A stretch of 10,241 nucleotides of DNA from Planctomycetota bacterium (lineage in GTDB: Bacteria > Planctomycetota > B15-G4). Under the pieces are notes generated by a model. The model did not search any database, had not been told where the DNA came from, and worked only from the letters and a program-made list of their open reading frames with translations. Positions 1 to 5,912 of the stretch are shown one piece after another. A program made the position numbers and the translations under genes. The stretch is taken from NCBI GenBank assembly GCA_003644265.1, contig QNBX01000157.1:1-10241 (forward strand), written 5' to 3'. How positions within the stretch are numbered: the stretch's first letter is position 1; the number at the start of each line of letters is the position of its first letter.

Positions 1-1
1 C

Positions 2-901
2 ACGCTGCCGGTGGTGTCGCGCTTCGCCGCCGAGGCCGGCATCTCCACGGTGACGTTCGTGACGTGGCGCTCCTTGCTGGGTGCGGCCATCCTCGTCATC
101 GCGGTGGTGGCGCTCATCCGCGCGCGGCGCATGGCTGCACCACGTTGGTCAGAGGTGGCGCCGCTGCACCACGTTCAGGTCATGGTCGTGGCAATGATGA
201 CGATCCTCACCAACCTGGCCCTCTTCACGGCCTTCGGACGAAGCTCGATCGCCATCGTCCTCATCTGCTTCTACACCTTCCCGGTGATGGTGGCGGTGGC
301 GGCGGTGCGTGTGTACGGTGAGCCGCTGACGGCATCGCGTATCGGGGCACTGCTGCTCGCCTCGATCGGGATGCTGCTGGTGGTGCTGGCTCCCGCGCTG
401 GGGCAGGAGGGTGTCGAGGTGGCGCTCATCGGTATCGTTCTGGGCCTGGCTGCGGCATCCTTCCAGGCCGTTTACGCGCTCATCGCGGGGCGCGGCTACC
501 CCACCTTGACCTCCGGCCAGGCGGCCATGGCCATCTCGTCAGCAGCGGCCGTGGGCTATGTGGCCATCGCCATCGTGGGTGGCTCGGTCGCGGCGTTGGC
601 AGAGCCATTCGAGGGTGGCGGCTGGATCTGGATCGCGCTGGGGGCCGTCATCGGCCTGGCCATCCCGACTGCTGCGGTGCTGGCCGGCTTCCGGCAGCTG
701 GGGCCCACGCGGGCATCGATCCTGATGCTTCTCGAGCCGGTCGTGGCTGTGATGCTGGCGGCCCTCCTCATCGCCGAACGGCCCTCGCCACTGCAGTTGG
801 CGGGTGGCCTGCTGGTGCTGGTCGGCGGTGCGCTCGCCCAGGTGCGCTGGCGCGGCCGCCGTGGTGCCGCCGTCCAGCAGGCAGAGGCTGAGCTGTTGTG
901 A
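2..901 (+). CDS. EamA/DMT-superfamily transporter, 5'-truncated
   Basis: This is an inner-membrane protein of the drug/metabolite transporter superfamily, made of two EamA repeats. It likely exports or imports a small metabolite; the substrate cannot be read from sequence. The frame is already open at base 2 (residues TLP before the first GTG at 11), so the gene almost certainly begins outside the window. About nine hydrophobic helices are visible. The first one present contains the VTFVTWRSLLGAAILV stretch typical of helix 2 in this family, so only helix 1 is missing. The second repeat ends with the familiar GPTRASILMLLEPVVAV segment (typical wording: A..a..l..lePv.a.l), then a helix and a short charged tail. 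It stops with TGA at 899-901. It converges with the sulfatase gene. I am confident of the family and do not assign a specific transporter. Confidence 0.9.
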   Translation, partial: TLPVVSRFAAEAGISTVTFVTWRSLLGAAILVIAVVALIRARRMAAPRWSEVAPLHHVQVMVVAMMTILTNLALFTAFGRSSIAIVLICFYTFPVMVAVAAVRVYGEPLTASRIGALLLASIGMLLVVLAPALGQEGVEVALIGIVLGLAAASFQAVYALIAGRGYPTLTSGQAAMAISSAAAVGYVAIAIVGGSVAALAEPFEGGGWIWIALGAVIGLAIPTAAVLAGFRQLGPTRASILMLLEPVVAVMLAALLIAERPSPLQLAGGLLVLVGGALAQVRWRGRRGAAVQQAEAELL

Positions 902-917
902 GGCAGCGGATGAACTC

Positions 918-967
918 GACGGGCTGAGCCTGTCCACCCAGTCGGTCCAGTTCCTAGGACCTGGACC
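918..967. terminator. Inverted repeats between convergent genes, possible bidirectional terminator
   Basis: Two hairpin-capable repeats lie between the transporter stop and the sulfatase stop. The first, 918-934, pairs GACGGG with CCTGTC around a CTGAG loop, with one G-T wobble. The second, 944-967, pairs GGTCCAG with CTGGACC exactly, around the palindromic core TCCTAGGA, with one T-C mismatch between arms and core. It spans the sulfatase stop codon (954-956). Neither is followed by a T tract on either strand, so a classical intrinsic terminator is not shown; the position is what suggests termination. Confidence 0.4.
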
Positions 968-2231
968 TCTCGATCATGATCTTCAGCTCACGGTCGAGCC
1001 GGCCGGCCAGGGCGGGCTTCTTCTTGACGAGGTTTCGCTGCTCCCACCTGTCCTTCGCCAAGTGGTACAGCTGTTTCTTGCCGTCGGCCCAACGGATGTA
1101 GCGCCAGTTCTTGTATCGGACGGCCGACCACCTGGCCTTGGCCTTGAAGCTGTGCTCGAGCGCACGCTTGCGACCCGCGAATGGCTCACCCTTGATCAAC
1201 TTCATGAACGATCGCCCGTCCACCCAGGGCATGTTGGCCTTGCCCAGGCTGGCGATGGTGGGCGCGATGTCGATGATGGACAAGAGCTTGCCGCTGGAGG
1301 AACCTCCGGCGATCCGCGGCCCGGAGATGTACATCGGCAGCCGTGTGGATGGCGGCACGCGCTTTCCGGGGAACCCCTTCTGGCCCCAGGCCATGCCGTT
1401 GTCGGAGAAGAACAGGTAGTAGGCGGGTCGGCCGCGTGCCTCCTGGGCTTCGGTGATCGCTCCCACCATCTCGTCTACCTGCAGCATCGACTCGCAGATA
1501 CTGACGAGGTCCCAACCCTCCGGCCAATAGGGCATGTCCCTGGGGAATGGCCTGGGCGGCTTCCAGGTCCGGTAGGTCGGTGGCTTGAACGGCGCGATGC
1601 CGCGGCACTCGGGTGCGTCCCGGAAGCGCTCCGGGACATACGGACGGCGGCAATCGTCGTCGGGATACCGAGAGGAATTGCACCTGTGCGGAGCCGTCGC
1701 GGAGAGCCAGGCGAAGACCGGCTGGGACTTGGGCGCGCGCGCCAGGCTCTCGACAGACTCGCTCACGAGTCGTCCGGGGTCGTGGAAGAGCGACACATCG
1801 GACCAGCCCTTGGGGTTCCTCGACGGATCCCAATCGATGAGGTACTTGCCGATCAGGGTGGTGTGGTACCCGGCTCGCTGCAGCGCCAGGGCGACCGTCT
1901 TGTTCGGATTCACCGGGGGGCTGTTGTTCTCCGTCACTCCATTGTGGAGCGAGTTCTGACCGGTCAGGAAGTTTGCCCGACCCGGAGAGCACACAGGCGT
2001 CTGGCCATACATCCGACGGAGCTCGAGACCGCCGTCCAGGAACGTCTCACGGATGTTCGGGAGCCTCTTGAGCACAGAGTTGCTGGGCAGGAACCCGAGA
2101 TCGTCAACCATGATGGTGATGATGTCAGGACGTTGCGATTCCGCCCGTACGCTATCAGGCGTGATGGCGATCGCAGCGCCGATCGATAGGCTGGCAGCGA
2201 GGCAGCTGGCGATCAAGGCCTCACGTCTCAT
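954..2231 (-). CDS. Secreted S1-family sulfatase (Cys-type, N-acetylglucosamine-6-sulfatase/arylsulfatase-like)
   Basis: Predicted hydrolase of sulfate esters, acting outside the cytoplasm. I chose the ATG at 2231 (425 aa) because a strong GGGGAGGT ribosome site precedes it and the protein opens with a signal peptide (MRREALIAS..., hydrophobic to about residue 23, possible AxA-like cleavage near 30). The frame stays open upstream but does not look like protein there. Family features: IITIMVDDLG with metal-binding Asp43-Asp44; the sulfatase signature CSPGR at 81-85, whose Cys81 would become formylglycine; GKYL with Lys129; APH at 180-182; and FFSDNG with Asp277-Asn278 near lysines 285 and 290. 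The C-terminal subdomain with RYKNWRYIRW fits the family. The domain order resembles N-acetylglucosamine-6-sulfatase or arylsulfatase A, but the substrate is unknown. Activation needs a formylglycine-generating enzyme, which is not in this window. Upstream TAGACT (2280-2275, minus strand) is a possible -10 box without a clear -35. Confidence 0.92.
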   Translation of the reverse strand: MRREALIASCLAASLSIGAAIAITPDSVRAESQRPDIITIMVDDLGFLPSNSVLKRLPNIRETFLDGGLELRRMYGQTPVCSPGRANFLTGQNSLHNGVTENNSPPVNPNKTVALALQRAGYHTTLIGKYLIDWDPSRNPKGWSDVSLFHDPGRLVSESVESLARAPKSQPVFAWLSATAPHRCNSSRYPDDDCRRPYVPERFRDAPECRGIAPFKPPTYRTWKPPRPFPRDMPYWPEGWDLVSICESMLQVDEMVGAITEAQEARGRPAYYLFFSDNGMAWGQKGFPGKRVPPSTRLPMYISGPRIAGGSSSGKLLSIIDIAPTIASLGKANMPWVDGRSFMKLIKGEPFAGRKRALEHSFKAKARWSAVRYKNWRYIRWADGKKQLYHLAKDRWEQRNLVKKKPALAGRLDRELKIMIERSRS

Positions 2232-2242
2232 GATTCGTGGAT

Positions 2243-2250
2243 ACCTCCCC
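2243..2250 (-). promoter_or_regulatory. Ribosome binding site of the sulfatase gene
   Basis: On the minus strand this reads GGGGAGGT, 11 bases before the ATG at 2231. It fixes that ATG as the start over longer in-frame extensions, and the signal peptide begins exactly there. Confidence 0.7.
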
Positions 2251-2312
2251 CATGTGCTCCTGGCGGACCTCCCCAGTCTAGCCGTCGCCCTCGGTCGCCC
2301 GCCGTTGCGCAC

Positions 2313-2497
2313 ATGAAGCATCAGCCTGACCCTGCTGGTGCGTCGATGGTGGCGTTGGCGGCCGTCGGTCTTGCCTGGGCGGCCGGCTTGCCCGCGTTGC
2401 GGGAGAGATCGGCCTGCTGGTGTTGGCAGGTGCGGCGCTGTTCCAACTGACGCCGACTCGCCACGGGCCGGCCAAAGCCGAACCCCTGGCCGAGTGA
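2313..2497 (+). pseudogene. Possible frameshifted small two-helix membrane protein
   Basis: From the ATG at 2313 the plus strand reads a hydrophobic stretch (MVALAAVGLAWAAGLPALRE). The frame then becomes implausible and stops at 2450. Moving to another frame at about 2403-2407 (sequence GGGAGAGATC; one lost G would explain it) gives EIGLLVLAGAALFQLTPTRH followed by a polar tail and TGA at 2495-2497. Joined, this would be about 61 residues with two membrane helices. The AGAALFQLTP wording loosely recalls DUF2182-type membrane proteins, but that is only an impression. There is no ribosome site before 2313, and GC-rich DNA readily yields Ala/Leu/Val-rich chance frames. It may be a gene remnant, a sequencing error, or nothing. 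Confidence 0.22.
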
Positions 2498-2549
2498 CAT
2501 CCGCTCCGGCGTGTGGCGCAGCGCGATGAGCCGACTCGCCCCGCCGCTG

Positions 2550-2555
2550 TAAACT
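2550..2555 (+). promoter_or_regulatory. Possible -10 element for galU
   Basis: TAAACT matches the TAnnnT core of a sigma-70-type -10 box and is a conspicuous A/T patch in GC-rich surroundings. I see no good -35 hexamer 16-18 bases upstream. If used, it would leave a 5' leader of about 70 bases containing the 2597-2612 palindrome. Confidence 0.25.
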
Positions 2556-2596
2556 CGGGTCACTCGCGTCGGAGATACCCGCGCCGACCGCCAAGA

Positions 2597-2612
2597 CCGG
2601 GTCCGGACCCGG
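2597..2612. repeat. Perfect 16-bp palindrome upstream of galU
   Basis: CCGGGTCCGGACCCGG equals its own reverse complement over all 16 bases and does not extend further (A at 2596 against C at 2613). It lies 10 bases before the galU ribosome site. It could be the operator of a dimeric regulator, or could fold as a cruciform or hairpin in the mRNA leader. It is made largely of G and C, so a chance origin is possible. Confidence 0.6.
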
Positions 2613-2622
2613 CATCCGCAGT

Positions 2623-2627
2623 GGAGG
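2623..2627 (+). promoter_or_regulatory. Ribosome binding site of galU
   Basis: GGAGG lies four bases before the ATG at 2632. The spacing is short but the match is strong, and it agrees with the conserved N-terminus of the enzyme. Confidence 0.7.
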
Positions 2628-2631
2628 ATCG

Positions 2632-3510
2632 ATGCGCGTTCGCAAGGCAGTGTTCCCGGCCGCAGGCTGGGGGACCCGTTTCCTACCGGCCACCAAGGCA
2701 CAGCCCAAGGAGATGCTGCCGCTGGTGGACAAGCCCGTCATCCAGTACGCGGTCGAAGAGGCCGTTGCTGCCGGGATCGAGCAGGTCATCATCGTCACAA
2801 GCAGCCAGAAGCGTGCCATCGAGGATCACTTCGACCACAGCTTTGAGTTGGAGTCGCTGCTGGAGCGCCGCGGCGATATCGAGATGCTGCGCAAGGTGCG
2901 CCAGATCGGTGACATGGCCCAGGTCAGCTACGTGCGCCAGAAGGAGCAGCTTGGGCTCGGCCACGCCGTGCTCATGGCCAAGGAGCTGGTCGGGCACGAG
3001 CCCTTCGCGGTCATCCTCTCCGACGATGTCGTACAGGCTGAACGCTCCTGCATCGGCCAGCTCGTCGACGCCTATCAACACACCGGCGGCTCCACGCTGG
3101 CGGTGATGCCCGTGCCGCACGAGGAGACCAGCCGCTACGGCATCGTCGATGTCGACACCGAATGGTCAGACCCGGACGTCCGCCTCGATCGCATCAGGGG
3201 TGTGGTGGAGAAGCCGCCGGCAGACGAGGCACCCAGCAACAAGGCCATCATCGGCCGCTACGTGCTCACGCCCAAGATCTTCGAGAAGCTGGAGCAGACG
3301 CAGGCCGGCAGCGGCGGTGAGATCCAGCTGACCGACGCCATCGAGGCACTGATGAAGGAGCAGGAGGTCTTCTCCTATGCCTTCGAGGGTACTCGCCACG
3401 ATGCCGGCACGACCATGGGCTGGCTCAAGGCCTCGGTGCAGTTGGCGCTCGATCGCGACGACATCGGCGGCGAGTTCCGCGACTACCTGGCAGGGATCGA
3501 CCTGCAGTGA
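2632..3510 (+). CDS. galU: UTP--glucose-1-phosphate uridylyltransferase
   Basis: Cytoplasmic nucleotidyltransferase making UDP-glucose and pyrophosphate from UTP and glucose-1-phosphate, for cell-envelope polysaccharides and glycolipids. The 292-residue protein matches the usual bacterial GalU length. It opens with the nucleotide-binding signature: AAGWGTRFLPATK at 10-22, then PKEMLPLVDKP at 25-35. GLGHAV follows at 108-113, the metal/UDP site LSDD at 129-132, a VVEKP segment in the sugar-binding half, and GGEIQLTDAIEAL toward the C-terminus. These features separate it from RmlA and GlmU, and the overall pattern is clear. A good ribosome site and the conserved N-terminus support the ATG. It appears to be the first gene of an operon: the PASTA kinase gene starts 48 bases after the stop on the same strand. 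The upstream palindrome at 2597-2612 could regulate it. Confidence 0.96.
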   Translation: MRVRKAVFPAAGWGTRFLPATKAQPKEMLPLVDKPVIQYAVEEAVAAGIEQVIIVTSSQKRAIEDHFDHSFELESLLERRGDIEMLRKVRQIGDMAQVSYVRQKEQLGLGHAVLMAKELVGHEPFAVILSDDVVQAERSCIGQLVDAYQHTGGSTLAVMPVPHEETSRYGIVDVDTEWSDPDVRLDRIRGVVEKPPADEAPSNKAIIGRYVLTPKIFEKLEQTQAGSGGEIQLTDAIEALMKEQEVFSYAFEGTRHDAGTTMGWLKASVQLALDRDDIGGEFRDYLAGIDLQ

Positions 3511-3558
3511 CGGCGGCCGAGGCCATCGGTCCGGCGGGCGACCTCGGGGGCGCTGAGC

Positions 3559-5391
3559 GTGGCTGAACTCGGCACGCTCCTCGGTGGTCGGTATCGACTC
3601 GATCAGGTCCTCGGCCAGGGTGGCATGGCCACCATCTTTCAGGCCACTGACGCCAAGCTCGACCGGCAGGTGGCGGTCAAGGTGCTGCGGCCCGAGTTTG
3701 GCACTGACGCACAGTTCGTCGAGCGCTTCAAGCATGAGGCCCAGTCGGCCGCCTCGCTGAACCACCCCAACGTGGTCCAGGTCTACGACTACGGCAACGA
3801 CCCCGCCGGACCCTACATCGTCATGGAGCAGGTCTCCGGCGGCGACCTCTCGTCTGCGCTGGGCAAGCACGGGATCCTGCCGCCGACGGCGGTCGCCAAC
3901 ACGGGCCAGCAAGTGGCCGACGCACTTGCTGCGGCCCACGCGACCGGGCTCGTCCACCGTGACATCAAGCCCAGCAACATCCTGCTCTCGCCTGATGGCC
4001 GGGTGCAGGTGGCCGACTTCGGCATCGCCCAGGCTGCCGCCCGATCGCCCGTCACGGCCACCGGCATCACGCTCGGAAGCGTCCTCTACTTCAGCCCAGA
4101 ACAGGCCCGTGGCGACACTGCCACGGCCGCCTCGGACATCTACTCGCTGGGCCTGGTGATGTACGAGATGCTTACAGGTCAACGTGCCTTCTCTGGTGAC
4201 TCGCCCGCCGCGGTCGCAGTGGCGCGCCTGTCTGGTGGCGTGCCCTCTCCCATGGCTGTTCGCGCGGAGGTCCCACCGGCCCTCGATGCCATCGTGCGCT
4301 GGTGCCTGGCGGTGGACCCGGGTGCTCGACCCTCTGCTACGGAGCTCTCGACCGCGCTGGCGCGATTCCGCTCCGACCCATCCGGCGCCGCTGTCTACGC
4401 TGCTGCCGCGGGGGTTGCCGTGGCTGCCACTGTCCCGCCACCCCTCGGCATCGTCAGGCCACCCACGCAGACTGCATTCATGGCGACCGGGCCGTCCTCC
4501 GTTGACCCCGAGCGTTCCGGTTCGGGGCCATGGGCGTGGATGGCGGCTGGCCTGGGTCTGCTCGTGATCATCGCCAGCGGCATCCTGCTGTTCCTGCTCT
4601 TCAGCGGTATCGGAGAGGAAGCTCCCGTGGTCAGTCCCCCGCCCTCGCCCACCACTGAGCTGGTCAAGACGCCGGACTTCGTGGATCGTCGAGAAGCCAA
4701 TGCCCTGGCGCTCGCCGATCGGCGAGGCGTGGTCCTGGAGATGGACTACTACGAGACCGACGAGCACGAGGCCGGTCGCATCATCGACCAGCTGCCCGAG
4801 CCGGAGACCGAGGTCCCGGTGGGCACGACGGTCCAGGTCACGGTTGCCACGCAGGTGGAGACCGTGGTCGTGCCCGATGTGCATGGCATCAGGGAGGACA
4901 ATGCCATCGTCCAGTTGGAGGACTCGGGGCTGCGTGCGGGCACCCGCCTCACCGCGGCCGACCAGTTACCGCAGGGCTATGTCGTGTTCACGGAGCCGCG
5001 AGCCGGTGCCTCGGCCACACGCGGATCACCCATCGACTACACCGTCTCCAGCGGTCCCGCCACCGACCCGACGCTGCGCCCCATCAGGACACCAGCGCCG
5101 ACAGCGGTGCCGACGCCTGAGTCGACGCCGAGACCGACTGCCTCGCCGACACCGTTCCCGTCGTCGGAACTGGTGCTGGTGGGCGACTTCATGTGCCTCG
5201 AGCTCGGCGAGGCTCGCGGCCTTCTCGAAGAGGCGGGGCTGCTGGTCGGTGCCACCTATCCCGAAGACCCGCCGCCCGAGGACAGCTGGTTCGTGCATGA
5301 CCAACTGCCCGAGCCGGGGGCGACGGTGCCCATCGGCTCCAAGGTGGACCTTGTCCTCGCCGACCCACAGGAGGCCTGTCCGCCCGGATGA
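3559..5391 (+). CDS. Membrane Ser/Thr protein kinase with PASTA domains (PknB/PrkC type)
   Basis: Eukaryotic-type kinase that phosphorylates cytoplasmic targets and probably senses peptidoglycan fragments outside. It has 610 aa and starts with GTG behind a G-rich stretch (3546-3550). Kinase domain, about 11-270: Gly loop GQGGMA at 19-24, catalytic Lys41, Glu60 of helix C, HRDIKPSN at 133-140 (Asp135 catalytic), DFG at 153-155, an activation loop with Thr166, 168 and 171, and SPEQARG at 179-185. All key residues are present, so it should be active. A Pro-rich juxtamembrane stretch leads to one membrane helix at about 327-349. Outside are PASTA-like repeats at about 365-430 and 434-498, a Pro/Thr-rich linker (503-535) and a third PASTA at about 537-601. 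That last repeat holds Cys546 and is followed by Cys607, the only cysteines outside the kinase domain. It lies between galU and a zinc-ribbon gene, probably in one operon. Confidence 0.94.
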   Translation: MAELGTLLGGRYRLDQVLGQGGMATIFQATDAKLDRQVAVKVLRPEFGTDAQFVERFKHEAQSAASLNHPNVVQVYDYGNDPAGPYIVMEQVSGGDLSSALGKHGILPPTAVANTGQQVADALAAAHATGLVHRDIKPSNILLSPDGRVQVADFGIAQAAARSPVTATGITLGSVLYFSPEQARGDTATAASDIYSLGLVMYEMLTGQRAFSGDSPAAVAVARLSGGVPSPMAVRAEVPPALDAIVRWCLAVDPGARPSATELSTALARFRSDPSGAAVYAAAAGVAVAATVPPPLGIVRPPTQTAFMATGPSSVDPERSGSGPWAWMAAGLGLLVIIASGILLFLLFSGIGEEAPVVSPPPSPTTELVKTPDFVDRREANALALADRRGVVLEMDYYETDEHEAGRIIDQLPEPETEVPVGTTVQVTVATQVETVVVPDVHGIREDNAIVQLEDSGLRAGTRLTAADQLPQGYVVFTEPRAGASATRGSPIDYTVSSGPATDPTLRPIRTPAPTAVPTPESTPRPTASPTPFPSSELVLVGDFMCLELGEARGLLEEAGLLVGATYPEDPPPEDSWFVHDQLPEPGATVPIGSKVDLVLADPQEACPPG

Positions 5392-5415
5392 CGCGCATCG
5401 GGCGAGGGCGCTGAC

Positions 5416-5901
5416 GTGTCCATCTTCGACCACCCCGATGTCGTTCCCGCCGCTCCCACGTGGCGCTGCCCGCACTGCCGCACGCTGCAACCGGAGGCGT
5501 CGCGTTGCCGGGCTTGCTCGCGCGCGGCCGTGACCTGCGCGACCTGCCATCTCTACCGTCGCTCGGTCGCGACCGACCTCGCCTATTGCGCCACCGACCG
5601 CGCTCACACTCCGCTTGATAGTGATGAGGTGTGCGCTCGCTGGGAGGCGACCCCGGGCCTTGATGCTGCGCCCGGGCTGTTCGACGACCTGGAGATGATC
5701 GCGTCGGCACCACAGAGCCATGCTGCAGCACCATCGTCCAAACCTTCGCCGCCCGCGGCCGTGGCGCCCGAGGAGCTACCCATTCCGGCCTGGGAGCCGG
5801 CCACACCGCCGGGTGGGCTGGTGGAGGCGCCGCACGTGGCGCCGGGGCTCCAGTTGATGTCCGAGGTGCAGCGCCGCTCACGACGGAGCCGCGCCGGCTG
5901 A
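5416..5901 (+). CDS. Small protein with two zinc-ribbon-like Cys clusters, unknown function
   Basis: I do not recognise a named family. The 161-residue protein starts with GTG at 5416, 24 bases after the kinase stop, so it is probably cotranscribed with it. The N-terminal half carries eight cysteines. Cys18-Cys21 and Cys31-Cys34 form a classic C-x2-C/C-x2-C zinc ribbon (CPHC, CRAC). A second cluster has Cys41-Cys44 (CATC), Cys58 and Cys73. The rest (about 95-161) is rich in Ala and Pro, looks disordered, and ends in a very basic RRSRRSR tail. There is no signal peptide or membrane segment, so it is presumably cytoplasmic. It could be an adaptor or substrate of the kinase, or bind nucleic acid; both are guesses from context. 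Codon use matches its neighbours, and the Cys spacing argues it is a real gene. Confidence 0.8.
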   Translation: MSIFDHPDVVPAAPTWRCPHCRTLQPEASRCRACSRAAVTCATCHLYRRSVATDLAYCATDRAHTPLDSDEVCARWEATPGLDAAPGLFDDLEMIASAPQSHAAAPSSKPSPPAAVAPEELPIPAWEPATPPGGLVEAPHVAPGLQLMSEVQRRSRRSRAG

Positions 5902-5912
5902 GCTAGGTCAGC
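5897..5912. repeat. Inverted repeat over two convergent stop codons
   Basis: GCTGA (5897-5901) and TCAGC (5908-5912) are complementary around the six-base spacer GCTAGG. The repeat covers both the plus-strand stop TGA (5899-5901) and the minus-strand stop TAG (5905-5903), which are one base apart. Only five pairs form and there is no T tract, so a terminator role is a weak suggestion. Confidence 0.35.

Larger units (their letters stand above)
2232..2631. other. Divergent intergenic region, sulfatase / galU
   Basis: This 400-base stretch separates two divergent genes and contains no convincing intact gene. From left to right it holds the sulfatase ribosome site (2243-2250), a possible minus-strand -10 TAGACT (2280-2275), a possible frameshifted two-helix ORF on the plus strand (2313-2497), a possible plus-strand -10 TAAACT (2550-2555), a perfect 16-bp palindrome (2597-2612) and the galU ribosome site (2623-2627). 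No tRNA, small RNA or riboswitch fold was recognised. Confidence 0.7.

Noticed and set aside
804..2189. Plus-strand open frame of 461 codons opposite the sulfatase
   Set aside because: It is complementary to a gene with clear catalytic motifs, begins inside the transporter gene and shows no recognisable protein pattern.
2232..2819. In-frame upstream extension of the sulfatase, nearly 200 codons
   Set aside because: It runs antisense through the intergenic region into galU, reads as Arg/Pro/Gly-rich noise, and the signal peptide with a strong ribosome site places the start at 2231.
3517..3547. CCGAGG ... CCTCGG inverted repeat between galU and the kinase gene, considered as a terminator
   Set aside because: Only six pairs around a 19-base loop with no T tract, and the genes are close and co-oriented; too weak to call.
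3166..4884. Long minus-strand open frame of 572 codons opposite galU and the kinase
   Set aside because: It is a GC-rich antisense shadow: His/Asp/Arg/Gly-rich, no domain, and it spans two well-supported genes on the other strand.
5095..5163. Short tandem-like repeat of CGACGCCG/CCGACxGC units
   Set aside because: It encodes the Pro/Thr-rich linker between PASTA domains; the repetition follows from the amino-acid composition and is not a separate DNA element.
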